64,000 nucleotides of DNA, taken from NCBI GenBank assembly GCA_015178975.1, contig WHVD01000106.1:124001-188000 (forward strand). Direction: 5' to 3'. The translations under genes were made by a program, and so were the position numbers. This stretch comes from Hysterangium stoloniferum (Eukaryota; Basidiomycota; Agaricomycetes; Hysterangiales; Hysterangiaceae). This document shows positions 9,021 through 20,113 of the stretch, piece after piece (the first letter of the stretch is position 1; the number at the start of each line of letters is the position of its first letter). Under the pieces are notes generated by a model. That model was not told the DNA's origin. It worked only from the letters and a program-made list of their open reading frames with translations, and ran no database searches.

Positions 9021-9970
9021 ATGGGTCCAAAGCCAACACCGTGAAGGCCTTTACCAACCGCCAGGCCCTCCACGGGCAACATTTACCGGGTGCCACTCAC
9101 TGCTGCCCAAAATTTGGCGCAGTGGGAGGAACAGTGATGACAATGAGAGGTGGAAAAGGAGGCCAGGGAGGTCGAGGAGGCCCTGGATAGTGAATACCAG
9201 GTGGCTTTGGCCATGGAGAAAGTGGCAGAGGAGAAAAGGAAGAGGGATGAGGAAGAGGCTGCATGGGTTGCCACGGAGAAAGCCCAGGTGGCTACAGAGA
9301 GGACCGCAGTAGTTGTGGGCAAGGTAAGTCCCTTATTTCAACTTGTCGTTTTTTTTTTTTGACTGACTTGGTGTTTTCAGTGCAAGGTGACAGAGGTCGA
9401 GTCAGAATCTGAGGGGGAGCCGGAGAGCCCCCAGAAGGTGAGCCTCGGGTCCATGGGAGTACCATGGAACTAACCATATCAACAGAAGGCAAGGAAGGCG
9501 GTACCAATCCACCTACCAGCTCGGAACAACCTGTGTTCCAGTTGTAATGACCAGAACACTGAGTGTAATTGGAAGTCCAGCTGGGGCCCAGGGTGCTATC
9601 AGTGCGTGCACCTCAAAGTGAGGTGCTCACTCATTCACGAGCAGCCCATGGGGTCCATGGCACAGGACAACAGTGGGTCGGATGGGTATTCCAGTCTGGA
9701 GGAGGTTTTGACATGGATCACCAAGGGCATTGAGGCCAGAACGAGTTGCTCCGGAAGAGCAACAAAGTACATGTGGTGATGGCCAATGATCTCCATGTAC
9801 TCCGCTTGGAAAATTACAAGTTCCTAGTGGAGCATGCCGGTTTTGTTTATGAGGAGCCGGAGGCTGGGAGTTCTGAGGATGCCAGGTCAGATGAGGATGG
9901 GGTGCCTACGGAAATAGTGGAGCTACCCGAGGAGATGGCTGAGGCGGGAAAAAAGGAGGTGGGGAAATAA
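9021..9970 (+). pseudogene. Antisense gene with coiled coil and Zn2Cys6-like cluster, Ty3-D copy
   Basis: Exon 1 (9021-9323, 101 codons) starts Met-Gly-Pro-Lys and continues as a charged coiled coil (EEKRKRDEEEAAWV), with a few TGA stops near its start. Intron 1 is 9324-9380 (GTAAGT...TTTTCAG). Exon 2 (9381-9437, 19 codons) reads CKVTEVESESEGEPESPQK. Intron 2 is 9438-9485 (GTGAGC...AACAG). Exon 3 starts KARKAV and then carries six cysteines spaced C-X2-C-X6-C-X9-C-X2-C-X6-C (9530-9605), which is the spacing of fungal Zn(II)2Cys6 binuclear clusters. A Leu-rich stretch and an acidic tail ending GKKEVGK follow. All splice phases are 0, as in Ty3-A. One frameshift lies near 9740. Expression and function are unknown; a DNA-binding or capsid-modulating role is only a hypothesis. 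Confidence 0.72.
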
Positions 9971-10187
9971 GATAGCCCCATAAATGTAGACTGAACATAA
10001 AAATAAAACTTGATAATAATTTTTTTTTAGCATATAAAAGTAAAGTGTGAAAAGCATGAGAATCAAAGTCCGTGGAAGGTCCACTTAAGGGCTTGAAAGA
10101 CATGTCAGAACCTGTAAAAGCAAAGAGAGACATAGGGCGACAGGGAATAATGAAAATGAGTCCAAACATAACACAGGGTCCATGGAG

Positions 10188-13100
10188 TGCAGTCAGAGAG
10201 GCGATAGTGGTCCAGGTTTGAGTGGGTAAGCTGCATGAAAGTCAGTAACAATTTCCATGGCATTACTGAGTTCCGTGGCCAAAATCCATGAAGTTTCTTC
10301 ATTGGTGCCCTTATAACCCGCCCACTTGACCAAGTAGAGCAGTTTACAAGTGCGTCAACGCTTGTCAATTTTCAAATCTAAAATTTGTGAGATTTCAAAC
10401 TTGGGTTCTCCATCAATAATGACTGGAGGGGGTGGAGATTGCACACAATCCGAGATAGTGTTAGCAGTACAAGGTTCTAACATAGAAACATGACATACCA
10501 AGTGGTAGTACCACACACATGCTATCCAGAAGCTGTAGGGTCCAAGAGACTGAACCTACTTGTGCGATTATTTCAAATGGACCTAAATATTTTCAGCAAG
10601 CTTTTTTGATGGACAGGTAGTCCGGATGAATTGAGCTTTGACAAAAACATGATTTCCAATTTTGAAGTTGGGTGGTGGGATCCGGTGTCTGTCCGCTGAA
10701 AGTTGGTATTGCTCTTAGGCGGACTTTATTGCAGTCCAGAGTTCCTCATGGAGCTCGTGGAGGTCCATGGTGAACTCTTGAGCATGAGCAGAGGCAAGAT
10801 TTTGTTCTGGATGTACTGTAATATTTGGATTATATCCTTTATTTGCAAAGAATGGGGAAACACCAGTAGTGGCCAAGGGTGCATTGTTGTAAGCAAATTC
10901 TGCAAGTGGTAACAAGGATTTCCAATTGTCCTGTTGATAATTGCAATATATGCAGAGGTATTGTTCCAATGTGTGAGAGGTATGGTGAAATACGCTCAGG
11001 AAATATAGTCTGGATAAGCCCATACTATATTCTCTTGATTATTTCTTCTTCTCTCTATTCTATTATACACTTATATTAGTTTGACGACCTATGTATGCAG
11101 TACATTGACTCTTGTGGGCACATACACGCCAGACTCATGTATTATAGCGCCCATAATTAGAACTCAGACACTTTTTTACCCCACAACCACGACTTACCCA
11201 GACACACAGTTAGTGTCCTGTAAGTCGTGATTGGGGTATTGTCTCGACCATCACAGACGGGCTTCAACTATCTACACAATCATAGTTTCGAACTGTGCCA
11301 GTCGAAACTCCATTTATATCTCAATCTGCACAGACAACATCCATGCTACTCTATCATCCAACTCTTGTTACTCTTTTCTACACTCGAGCAGTCATTCAGA
11401 ATCGCACCTAACGGTCAATTCCCTTTATTCATTTTAGCTATCTACTCTACCTTAGATAGTTACTTCCCTCAGACGTATTGAACTAGACAGTCAATATTTG
11501 TTCAGAGTGTATTGAACTTAGACAGTCAATACAACTACGTGTTGTACCTAAACGGTTGATATTCTTCATATATAGAACGGTTAGAACTTCCACTACTCTT
11601 CACACAATGTCTGATTGACGCGTTTGGTTTGTCCGTCACCTTCCGGGTGATGTCCGGATGTGAAATGTAGTTTCATGTCCAAGGATTTCCTGAGGGATCT
11701 AAAGAAGTGAGACACAAACTCTGATCCTCGATCGGAAGTTATGTGGGACGGAACTCCATGCTTGGAAAATATGTGGATAATAAAAAGTTCCACTAACTGC
11801 ACAGACATAATTGTATCATATGTAGGGATGAATATACCTTGTTTTGAGAGTCTATCAACAATAACTAGAATGACAGAAAAACCTTCAGAGTCTGGTAGGT
11901 GTTCAATGAAATCCATAGAGATAGAATTCCACAGGTGTTCCGGTACCAGGAGTTGTTTCAAAAGGAGTGGGGACAAGTAGTGCAAGATTTGCAATAGTGC
12001 TTAATGAATCCACAGAGTCCGGGCCAAGTATATTCTCTTCTTATTAATGATTGAGTTTTGTTGTACCCAAAATGTCCTGAGAGTGGATGATCATGTTTGT
12101 ACTGAAGGATCCTGAGGCGGAGGCCGCTGGAGTCCGGTACATAGATCTGATTGTCAAGTCTAATGAAACCATGCTGATCAAGAGACCACTGGGGTTGATC
12201 AGGGTCCACAGGATTGTCAAGGTGAGCTTTAGTAATCGGGGCCAGCAGAATTGCCGATAGAATATCTTGATGTAACTTCTCAATATCCATAATGATAATT
12301 CCATGGACAATGGGGTTGATGAGGAAAGTTGCATGGACCGATGCGGTAAGTTGCTGATTCATGAAAATAGGTTTCAGGTTGTGGGGGTTTACCGTGGCAT
12401 AGTCATTGCTCCCCTCTTTAGGATAGATGTCCCATCCTCTAGTTAAAGCATTGGGTTTGCCACTGAGACGGCCGGGTTGAAAACAGATAGTCATATTGAA
12501 AGCAGATAGATATTCAGACCAGTGGGCCTGCTGACGGGTCAAAAGTTTTGTGGTAGAAAAGTATTCCAGGTTTTTGTGATCTGTTACAACATCAATCGGA
12601 GTTCCCAAGCCTTCCAAATAGTGTCACCATGTTTTGAAAGCTGAAGAAATTGCCAGGAGTTCCTTATCATGAACGTCGTAGTTGAGCTCTGCTCCGGTAA
12701 AAGTCCAGGACAGAAAAGCCACGGGGTATACTTCTCCGTCAGAGTCCTGGGTAGACAGAATGGCTCCAAGTGCATAGTCCGAGGTGTCTGTTTCAACAAT
12801 GAGCAGGAGGTCCGGTTTCCAATGCGACAGAATAGGAGCTGAAGAAAAAGAATTTTTTAAAAGATTGAAAGCTTTTTGACATTTATCGTTAAAATTCCAT
12901 GGAGTAACCTTATGTGTAAGACAGGTAAGGGGAACTGTGATGTTGGAATATCCATGGATAAACCATCTGTAAAAATTGGCAAAGCTGAGGAAGGATTGTA
13001 TATCTTGAACCTTTCGGGGTTCAGGCCAATCTTTAATGACTTGCACTTTAGTTTCATCCATGCAGAGTCCGTCGGGTCCCATTATGAAGCCCAGGTATTC

Positions 13101-14507
13101 CACAGTGTCCGTGTCAAAAGTACATTTTTTACCATTCACAAATAAACCATGTTGTCTGAGTCTCCAGAGAACTTCATGGACTTGTTTGTCATGTTCCGTG
13201 GGATCCTCAGAGTAGATAAGAATGTCATCCAAGTAAGCAATAACACATACATCGAGCATGTTGGAGAAAGTGTCGTTGATAAAACACTGAAAAATAGATG
13301 GAGCATTGGTAAGTCCAAAGGGCATCATCGACCACTCAAAGGCCCCATAGCAGGTTCTAAAAGTGGATTTCCATTTGTCACCCACAGCGATCCAGACCAA
13401 ATGATAGGCATGTTTGAGATCTATTTTGGTGTAAATCCAGGCATTCTGTGGAGCATCGAGCAGATCAGATATAAGTGGAAGTGGATACTTATCCTTTTTG
13501 GTGACAGCATTGAGTCCTCTAAAATCAACACATAGTCTAAGGGATCCCAGAACAGGTGCTCCAAAAGGAGACTTTGAGGGTCAGATAAAATCTATAAACA
13601 AATGTTCATCCAGGAAATCACAGATTGTGGAACGTTCCATGGACAAGAGCAGGTAAATATGTCCTAGGGGTGGCTGGGTGCCATCTTCGAGATTGATTTT
13701 TAAGTTGTATTCTCTGTGGGGTGGAAGCCAGTCAACTTTTCGCTTGCTAAAAACATCCGTGAAGTCATGATATTTCTCTGGGACACCTTCTAGGTCAGTG
13801 GCTTGCTCAGATTCAGATACCAGAGTTGAAGAATGTCCAGTTGCTTCATCGATTTTTAAGTTGATAGTGAATGCCTGGGACCTGTCCATTTTTGTAGCCC
13901 TAATAAAAGCTGCAGCATTAATCAGAGAAATAGATGGAGGTGCCATGGGTTCTGGGGAAGCCATAGGTGCCGTAGGGATCACAGGAGTCCTCGAGACTGC
14001 AGGTGTTGGGAAGGCCATGGGTGGCATGGAGGCCATGTTGGGTGTAGTTTCCTCAGCTACTACAGGGGTCCAGAATGTTATACTGTTAGCTATCCAGTCA
14101 ATGAACAGATTGTAGCGGGTAAGCCAGTTGTGTCCAAGGACCACCAAGCAACTTGAGTGTAACTTGGTCACATAGAAAGTGACCAATTGAGATGTTCCAA
14201 ATGGGAAACAGATGGATTGTAAATCACAAGCTTGGGTGACAACCAAATTACTTGTGCCATCGAAGAGGCAGAGGCCGATGGAATTTATCGGGTAAGTTGA
14301 CAACAAATTTTTTTGCATGAATTTTGTATCTAAAAAACAATGAGTCGAGCTGGAATCTATGAGAGCTGAAAAAATGAATTTCGGAATCATATTAGACATA
14401 AGTTTAACGAAAAATGAATCAGAATGCAAAAGAGCGGATGCGTTGAGGTGGGTAAACTCTTGAATGTGCAGAGAGGCAATGCAACCCCCAACCTGCGTGG
14501 AGTCCAC
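10188..14507 (-). pseudogene. Ty3-D pol: protease, RT, RNase H, integrase, chromodomain
   Basis: Read from 14507 downward. Protease: ALIDSSSTHCFLD, where the usual Gly of the DSG/DTG motif is Ser. Then the linker DLEGVPEKYHDF and reverse transcriptase: MMPFGLTNAPSIFQ, YLDDILIYSEDP, with DKYPLPL before it. RNase H follows (ETDTSDYALGAIL). Integrase has HHCC zinc (12150-11980) and the core at 11994-11593 with MDFIEHLPDS and TSDRGSEF, so the catalytic Asp and its neighbours are intact. An LTR-T solo LTR sits between VNQTL and EQY. The chromodomain at about 10335-10190 has LVKWAGYKGTNEETSWILA. The polyprotein would copy element RNA and integrate the DNA; chromodomains direct integration to heterochromatin in chromoviruses. 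Frameshifts near 12620, 10710 and 13590 make this copy inactive. Confidence 0.88.
10972..11604 (-). repeat. LTR-T solo LTR, 633 bp, TSD CAATG
   Basis: In minus orientation it runs TGTGAAGAGT...TCTCACA and is flanked on the plus strand by CAATG at 10967-10971 and 11605-11609. It is homologous to 51532-52006 and 33047-33670. No internal element of this family is visible in the window. Removing it restores the VNQTL-EQYL integrase sequence of Ty3-D, which confirms the borders. Confidence 0.92.
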
Positions 14508-14515
14508 AGGGTTGC

Positions 14516-14762
14516 TTACTCTTTTTTCAAGTCAGAAGGTGGTTTGTCCTTCGACAGGGTTTCTGTGGAGGTCTTGGCTGTTCGACCCTTTGCAGAGTTT
14601 GCTTTTCCCAGTGGACATTCCGGGACTCGATGACCGGGTTTCCTGCACAAGAGACAGAGGTTATTGTCCATACGATGTTTTTCCTGTGGGGTCAATTTGC
14701 CATTGGGTCCAAGTTTGCCTGTGAGGTTGGGTTTTCCGGCTTGCTTGCTGGACTGTTGACCC

Positions 14763-14821
<59 letters not shown>

Positions 14822-15813
14822 AGAAGACTTTTTATTGTTCTTCTTGTCAGATTGTGTGGAGTTCTGGTTGCTGGTTAATGAGTTGTTGTTGTTGGTTTTA
14901 TTGGCCGTGGACTTGTTCACTTTGTCCGTGAAGGTCTCATGGGCAACTTCCACACGACGTTCCCAATAATGTGCGTCCACATTTTGAGCTTTGAGGCGCA
15001 TACGGGACAGGGTTTTTGGCTTGCCATCTCCTCCTTTTGAGTCTTCGTCTTTAAGGCATGATGGCAGACTGGCATAGAATTGGTGGCGGAGAGTGGGATC
15101 GCCCCACCGACAATGAGCTGCAAGATTATTGAATTGGATGATGTAGTCCATGATGTGCTGCGTGTCCTTCATACGAAGATTTGTGAGGCTGTTCTTGGCT
15201 TCTCCTGTCGGGTCATATGGGCCAAAGTTGGTTTTAAGCTCCTCAACAAAAGCATCCCAATCTTCAAGCCAAAGCAGCTCTTCCTTGGAAAGTCCACTAA
15301 AAGCCAGTTCGAACCATTTCAACGTGGATCCCGACAAGTACCAAAGTGCGTAGTTGACTTTTTGGGAGTCTGTGGAGAATGTGGTGGATCGATTGCAGAA
15401 ATTGAAGTGACATTGCATGAGGAAGGTAGAGAGTTTGTTTGGGTTGGAACCCATGAAGGGTTCCGGAGCATTGACTTTTGACCGTGGGGGTTCCAGATCT
15501 TTCTTTTTGCCTTCTCCGAGCATATGATTCGTCAACCTTTCTAAAGTGATTGCTAAATACTCAGAGGCGGGATCTGAAAGTGGTGGTCAATCGCTGGATA
15601 GAGGATTTTCAACACCTTTGCCCTTGTCGGGGGCCACGGACTCATCCTCATGCTCGGATTCATCCTGGTTTTCCGGGACTTCTTGATACGGGCTTCTTCC
15701 ATGGCTTCCGACTGGTTCACAAGCATCTGGCTGGTATACAAAGTTAACAGGGAATGAAGAGTCAACAGTCCAGGAAATGATGCCTGTGCATGCGCTTTTC
15801 TTCTTGGTGGCAT
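14516..15813 (-). pseudogene. Ty3-D gag
   Basis: An upstream segment (15813-15553) starts MPPRRKAHAQASFPGLL and contains EEARIKKSRKTR. The main frame (15535-14516) carries SKVNAPEPFMGSNPNKL, the capsid-like WDAFVEELKTNFGPYDPTGE and a long Asn/Lys linker. This includes about twenty consecutive Asn codons made by a GTT/AAC trinucleotide run at 14763-14820. A CCHC knuckle, CLLCRKPGHRVPEC, follows near 14665-14620. The two segments are in different frames, so a frameshift lies near 15540. The poly-Asn tract is probably length-variable by slippage. Confidence 0.85.
14763..14820. repeat. (GTT)n trinucleotide repeat encoding poly-Asn in gag
   Basis: About nineteen uninterrupted GTT units on the plus strand encode Asn repeats in the minus-strand Ty3-D gag. 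A shorter run of the same repeat is at 7480-7503 in the related gag. The plus-strand poly-Val and poly-Leu frames across it are artefacts. Confidence 0.95.
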
Positions 15814-15848
15814 ATTGAAACAATCTGCGAGTCTTAGTCAGAAAACAC

Positions 15849-16732
15849 TGTTAGGGTACATACACAGTGGGTTCCAATTTCAGACAGGTGGACAGGAATC
15901 CTGGGGAGTCCGGGCAGGGTTCGTGGGTTGGGGGGTCATAGGTTGGAGGTCGTGGGTCGAGAGGTCGTGGGTCGAGAGGTTGTGGGTCGAGAGGTTGTGG
16001 GTCGAGAGGTTGTGGGTCGAGAGGTTGTGGGTCGAGAGGTTGTGGGTCGAGAGGTTGTGGGTCGAGAGGTTGTGGGTCGAGAGGTTGTGGGTCGAGAGGT
16101 CGTGAGTTGAGATAAATAAGAGAGATAGATGCATCGGAGCCCATGGGCTCTGACTACCATGAGCAGTGTAATTCAAGTAGGAGTTTAGAGCAGAAAATGT
16201 ATTAGATTACTGGGGGGAATCTAAGCCGATTTTCTGACTGGATTGTATGTACAACATCTGCCAGATTATATAGACCGTGGAATGAATGTCATACCAAATC
16301 CAGTAATAATGAAATAAAACTAGCAAAACATAAAATGAGAATAGTAAACACCAAATTTGGTGTTAGGAATGGGACAGAATGGAGCAGAGTCTGAATTGTG
16401 ACAAATCATAAACCATAACAGGCAATGGAGTGGGAGCAGAGTCCAAATTGTGACAGGTCATTTGACTAAAACAGGAATGGGGCTCTGTTAGAGAGATGAC
16501 GGGTTTTCCGAGTGGGGTCCAGTGACTGATGCATGGGACGGGGTCAGACATAGACAGGGACGGAGTCCAGTGGGTATTCCGGTGACTGAAACACAATGTA
16601 ATGAAGTCAAATGTAGACAAGTCTGATGTATGGAGTCCAGCAGGAATTCTGGTAAACTGACAATTGGTGTGTATAGGGTGTGGGTGTGCATAAGTTAGTG
16701 CCCGGAGTCCAGCGGGAATTCCCGTCATAACA
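15849..16732 (-). repeat. Ty3-D 5' LTR, 884 bp
   Basis: It starts TGTTAGGGTACATAC and ends GTCATAACA on the plus strand. It contains a TATATAGACCG-type core promoter (about 16268-16280, minus strand) and a 15-bp minisatellite of about eleven GTGGGTCGAGAGGTT units at 15945-16108. It lacks the U5 block with CATAAGCTGAAGCC that the other LTRs of the family keep, so the last part of U5 is deleted or replaced. Confidence 0.88.
15945..16108. repeat. 15-bp minisatellite in the Ty3-D LTR
   Basis: About eleven tandem units of GGTCGTGGGTCGAGA type. It sits at the same LTR position as the array at 6275-6440, but its unit differs at several bases, so the two arrays have been homogenised separately. It produces false ORFs rich in Val-Gly-Arg-Glu on one strand and Ser-Thr-His-Asp/Asn-Leu on the other. 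Confidence 0.93.
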
Positions 16733-17376
16733 ACTTGTCCACATTTGACTTCATCACTTCATGTATCAGTCACCAGCAAACCCACCTGACTCTGTCCCTG
16801 TCTATGTCTGACTCTGTCCCATGCATCAGTCACCAAACCCTGCTCGGAAAACCCATCATCCCTCTAACTGAGCCCCATTCCCGTTATAGTCAAATGACCT
16901 GTCACGATTTGGACTCTGCTCCATTCCATTCCATTCCTAACACCAAGTTTGGTGTTTACGTATCTTGTTTTATGTTTGTTAGTTTCGTTTTCATTATTAC
17001 TGGATTTGGTATGTTATTCATTCCACAGTCTATATAGTCTGGCAGATGTTGTACATAAAATCCAGTCAGAAAATCAGCTTATATTCTCCCCAGTAATCTA
17101 GTACATTTTCCACTCTAAACTCCTCTTTGAATTACACCGCTCTTGCTAGTCAGAGCCCACGGGCTCTGACACATCTATCACTCAACCTCCAACTTATCTA
17201 TCTCGACCCACGACCTCTCGACCTATGACCTCTGCCTGGACTCCCCAGGATTCCCATCCACCCATTTGAGATTGGACAACATAATCTTGTGAGGGTGCAG
17301 CCTATAAGCTGAAGCCAAGTCCTACTGGATTTCCTGCAGGTTTCTCTGGAAACCCTCCATGTACGCACCCTTAACA
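16733..17376 (+). repeat. Ty3-B LTR fragment, head-to-head with the Ty3-D LTR
   Basis: It is homologous to the Ty3-B LTR from about base 125 to the end and finishes CACCCTTAACA. It includes TATATAGTCTGG at about 17031 and the U5 block at 17297-17325. Only about two minisatellite units remain (17198-17230). Its missing first part matches the idea that Ty3-D integrated inside this LTR after CATCAG. The sequence immediately following is Ty3-A 3' untranslated DNA. Confidence 0.85.
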
Positions 17377-17505
17377 GTATTTATACTCAGATCAGCAGCC
17401 AAAACTCTCCACTTCCAGGGATGCATTTTTTTCATGACACATAATGGCTAACTGGTGGTTCAACACTCAGTACATAATCACCTCTATAGGACTTTGGCCT
17501 AACAG
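17377..17505 (+). mobile_element. Ty3-A 3' untranslated fragment
   Basis: It matches 54118-54250 of the complete Ty3-A: TTTATACTCAG, TTTCATGACACATAATGG, ACTCAGTACATAATC and CTCTATAGGACTTTGGCC. This is the antisense-promoter region up to the polypurine tract. The LTR that should follow is absent, because the similarity stops at TAACAGGGATG. Confidence 0.8.
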
Positions 17506-18150
17506 GGATGTAATGTATTAGTCTTATTTTAATACTATTTTCTGAAAAAGGAGTCTAGTGCTCTATCAAATATGCAAATACTCAATTCACTGCAATGTAA
17601 AATATTTTAAGTATTTGATATTAATCAGTGGCAGCCTGAATAGACTTAGAACCCCTGAAGTCAAGAGTTTACTTGAATACAGTATATGCACCTGTCACAA
17701 ATTGATTATTCTTCAATAAAGTTGAATAATATTCTACTGATCGAACTTGAAAGCCTCATTCGACGAAGTATATATTCACCCTGTCCATGAAGTAAGAGGC
17801 TATTACCAGTCGTGAGAACTCATGGAAGAATTTGTCAAAGAAGTTACGACAAGTTAGATTATTAATATCACTAATTTACAGATATTTCGACTGACTTCCC
17901 TCACTCCTTTCATGGCCCTTTTATGCTTTTCTTTGTATCATTATGACTTTATTATGATCTAATAATGAAATCATTTGTGATGTCGAAATGAGACATGTTG
18001 AAAGAGATTCGATGTTGTCGAATAATGTTCAGGTTCGTCGAGTTGAATTCGACAGGTTGCAAAGTTGTTGAATATTACCTTTGAATGTTTGTGACGCTTG
18101 TGACAGCACCCTACTTTGCAAAGAAGGTTTTGAGAGCTGCTTTTTGCAAG
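17506..18150. other. No gene seen
   Basis: About 640 bases of AT-rich DNA without LTR ends, recognised protein blocks or long frames. A GTCGAA/TTCGAC motif recurs loosely between 17975 and 18065, but I cannot call it a repeat array. Confidence 0.5.
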
Positions 18151-18285
18151 TGTTAAGGGACATGCAGGCTTAAATGGGAGGTCTCCAGAGAATCCCATGG
18201 AGAATCCAGTAGGACTTGGCTTCAGCTTATAGGCTGCACCCTCACGAGATTGTGATGTCCAATTTCAAGCAGGCAGACAGGGACA
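18151..18285 (-). repeat. Ty3-B LTR end fragment
   Basis: It begins TGTTAAGGGACATGC and includes the U5 block (18204-18235) and the TTTCAAGCAGGCAGAC block. Similarity to the family stops at about 18285, where LYS9-like sequence starts soon after. Only the U5 end of an LTR remains. Confidence 0.8.
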
Positions 18286-18319
18286 GGGAAGAACATCCTC
18301 CCTGTTCTCAAGCTGCAGC

Positions 18320-18540
18320 CCCCTGTGAATGCAATGTCATGCAAGGTCCTGCTACTTGGGAGTGGATACATCGGCCATCCAGCCACAAAGTACATCACCT
18401 GCAGCACACTCAACTGCCTCACCATCACATGCTGCACCCTCACCACTGTTGAATCCCTCCCTGAGTCCCTCCCCCACACTGCCACATGTATGCTTGATGT
18501 CACTGTGGAGAGATACTGCATTACATGATGTCTGACAAGA
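18320..18540 (+). pseudogene. LYS9: Saccharopine dehydrogenase (LYS9-type) N-terminal fragment
   Basis: The frame from 18325 reads KVLLLGSGYIGHPATKYI, then CLTITCCTLTTVESL and a MLDVTVER block. This is the Rossmann-fold start of saccharopine reductase of the fungal lysine pathway: VLLLGSG nucleotide-binding loop, VACRTL and SLDVT blocks. Only about 65 residues remain. The frame ends at 18528 with TGA, and the catalytic domain is absent. It lies between an LTR fragment and a copia element. I infer a gene fragment captured or stranded by retroelement activity. It is not a functional LYS9. Confidence 0.7.
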
Positions 18541-18863
18541 AGTAATATCCCTTCTGGTGGCAGAAACCACTGAAGAATTGGAAAGGTGATGGACTGAGAT
18601 TCAAGAGGCATGGGTGGAACAGAAAGTTTGGCTCAAAATATGGCAAATGAATGGATCCCACATAGGGAATGTTGGTGTCATGCTTGGTGCAAAGTCAGAG
18701 ACCCCTGAGAGTATTGTTGCAAGCTATGCTTCCCCCAAACATGACTTCTTCATCTTATTGAAGCCCCCCCTGAGTCCACAGTCCAACCCCTTGCTTTTCA
18801 AGTCCTGGGGTCCCTTTCCATTTTAGGTCCAATTCTGGGCATTACTGTTCCTTCCCATCACCT
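18541..18863 (+). other. Unassigned segment after the LYS9 scrap
   Basis: A 70-codon frame at 18614-18826 (EQKVWLKIWQMNGSHIGN at its start) has protein-like composition, and an upstream frame seems to join it, but I do not recognise a family. It could be part of the same captured transcript as the LYS9 fragment. No LTR or repeat borders are visible here. Confidence 0.3.
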
Positions 18864-19210
18864 TATTAGAATGAAGAAGGGAGGTGGATGCAAAACACAA
18901 AAAGTGTGAGAGCTCAGACACAGACACAGACACAAATGAGCGAATGTAAATTTCACCAGCATGCAATATGGACCCACAACAGTACACAAGTTCTAGCTAA
19001 TGTGCCAAGTCACTAAATCTAACACTCCCACCAGAAAAAATAATCAAATCCTAATAAGAACTTTAGGAGGACTGGAAGAAGGAGATGATGGTGGTGAAGA
19101 CCTGTATGAATATTTATTAAGAATGGTGGAAGGTAAAACTTGTTCTGTTTGATAAGCAGTGTTGGCAGAGGAGGAAGAAAAATAGTGGCTTTGGAGGTCC
19201 ACTTATGACC

Positions 19211-20058
19211 TATTCCCTGACTTCTCAGGGCATGTTATAGACACAAAATGCAGCAATATGACCTAGGTGACCACAATGGTGACAATGACCTGCATTGGTA
19301 GGATCACACCAATAAAAACCTTTATCATCTTCTAAAATAGATAGTGGAGTAGTGCCTGACCCAGAGAATTGGCCAGATTGTTTCCAAACATTCCCATGCT
19401 TTGGACCAGCTGCATATGCAACATCAACTGGCTCAGATTTGATGGCAATGGCAGAGGAAGCTGAACCAATGAGAATTCCTTTGACATCAGAAAGAGAGGG
19501 TCCAGATTTGGCAGTGAGTATGAATGGTGTGATAGGAAAGGTGAAGGTTCATGAGGAGATCCAACATTTGACAATCATCAATAGTGCAACCCAAAGATAT
19601 GAGATTCTGGCAAGCACTTTCAATAGCATGGATGTAAATGTCAATGGATTTAAAAGGATCATGCTCAATATGATAAACATCCTCATGACATTTGAAATGA
19701 CAAGCCATTGTAGGGCTCTGGAAGCATTCCCTCACTGCTTTCCAAGTAGCTAAACCTGAAGTCTTCCCGATAACCAAATACTGCAATTCATCACTAATAG
19801 CAGACCAGATGATGGCTGCCATTTGCTTATCTGTTTGCACAGATGTAGCAGGAGAAGTGGAGCAACAGTATCATCATCATCTGTAATCCAAAAGGCACCA
19901 GCATTTAAAAAGACTATGGACATTGCATCTCTCCATTTGGAATAATTGTCTTCCATGAGAAGAGGTATCTTGGCTATGATAAGAGTGAGGAAGTTGGGCA
20001 AAGACATGATGTTGGTGGAATGATACTGCAGGTGATAGAAAATTGATAGAGCTAACAA
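19211..20058 (-). pseudogene. Copia gag of the 1.4-kb element
   Basis: From 20058 downward it has LLMEDNYSKWRDAMSIVFLN, the N-terminal copia gag block, then MAAIIWSAISDELQYLV and TWKAVRECF, the UBN2-like body. A CCHC knuckle follows at about 19290-19230, with CHHCGHLGHIAAFC (C-X2-C-X4-H-X4-C). A frameshift lies near 19840 and another near 19500. The blocks are in the usual copia order and span the full gag, so the element kept a whole gag gene rather than a random piece. As written it is broken. Confidence 0.82.
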
Positions 20059-20113
20059 GAAGAAAATTGATGGTAAATTTGGTGTTATCTAGTTAGATCT
20101 GGGGCCCATAACC

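Larger units (their letters stand above)
8640..16732 (-). mobile_element. Ty3-D: near full-length Ty3-B family element
   Basis: In minus orientation: 5' LTR (16732-15849), gag (15813-14516), protease and pol (14507-10188), antisense-gene region (9970-9021), polypurine tract (8840-8824) and the first 184 bp of the 3' LTR (8823-8640), after which the 3' LTR is lost. An LTR-T solo LTR interrupts the integrase at 10972-11604. The coding parts contain frameshifts, but catalytic motifs are largely readable: YLDD in reverse transcriptase and TSDRGSEF in integrase. It appears inserted within another Ty3-B LTR, whose remainder lies at 16733-17376 in opposite orientation. Confidence 0.88.

Noticed and set aside
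14763..14878. Poly-Val and poly-Leu plus-strand ORFs
   Set aside because: They are the GTT repeat on the strand opposite to the gag poly-Asn tract.
15815..16176. Overlapping open frames of about 60-98 codons on both strands
   Set aside because: They are the 15-bp LTR minisatellite read in several frames; the period is a multiple of three, so no stops arise.
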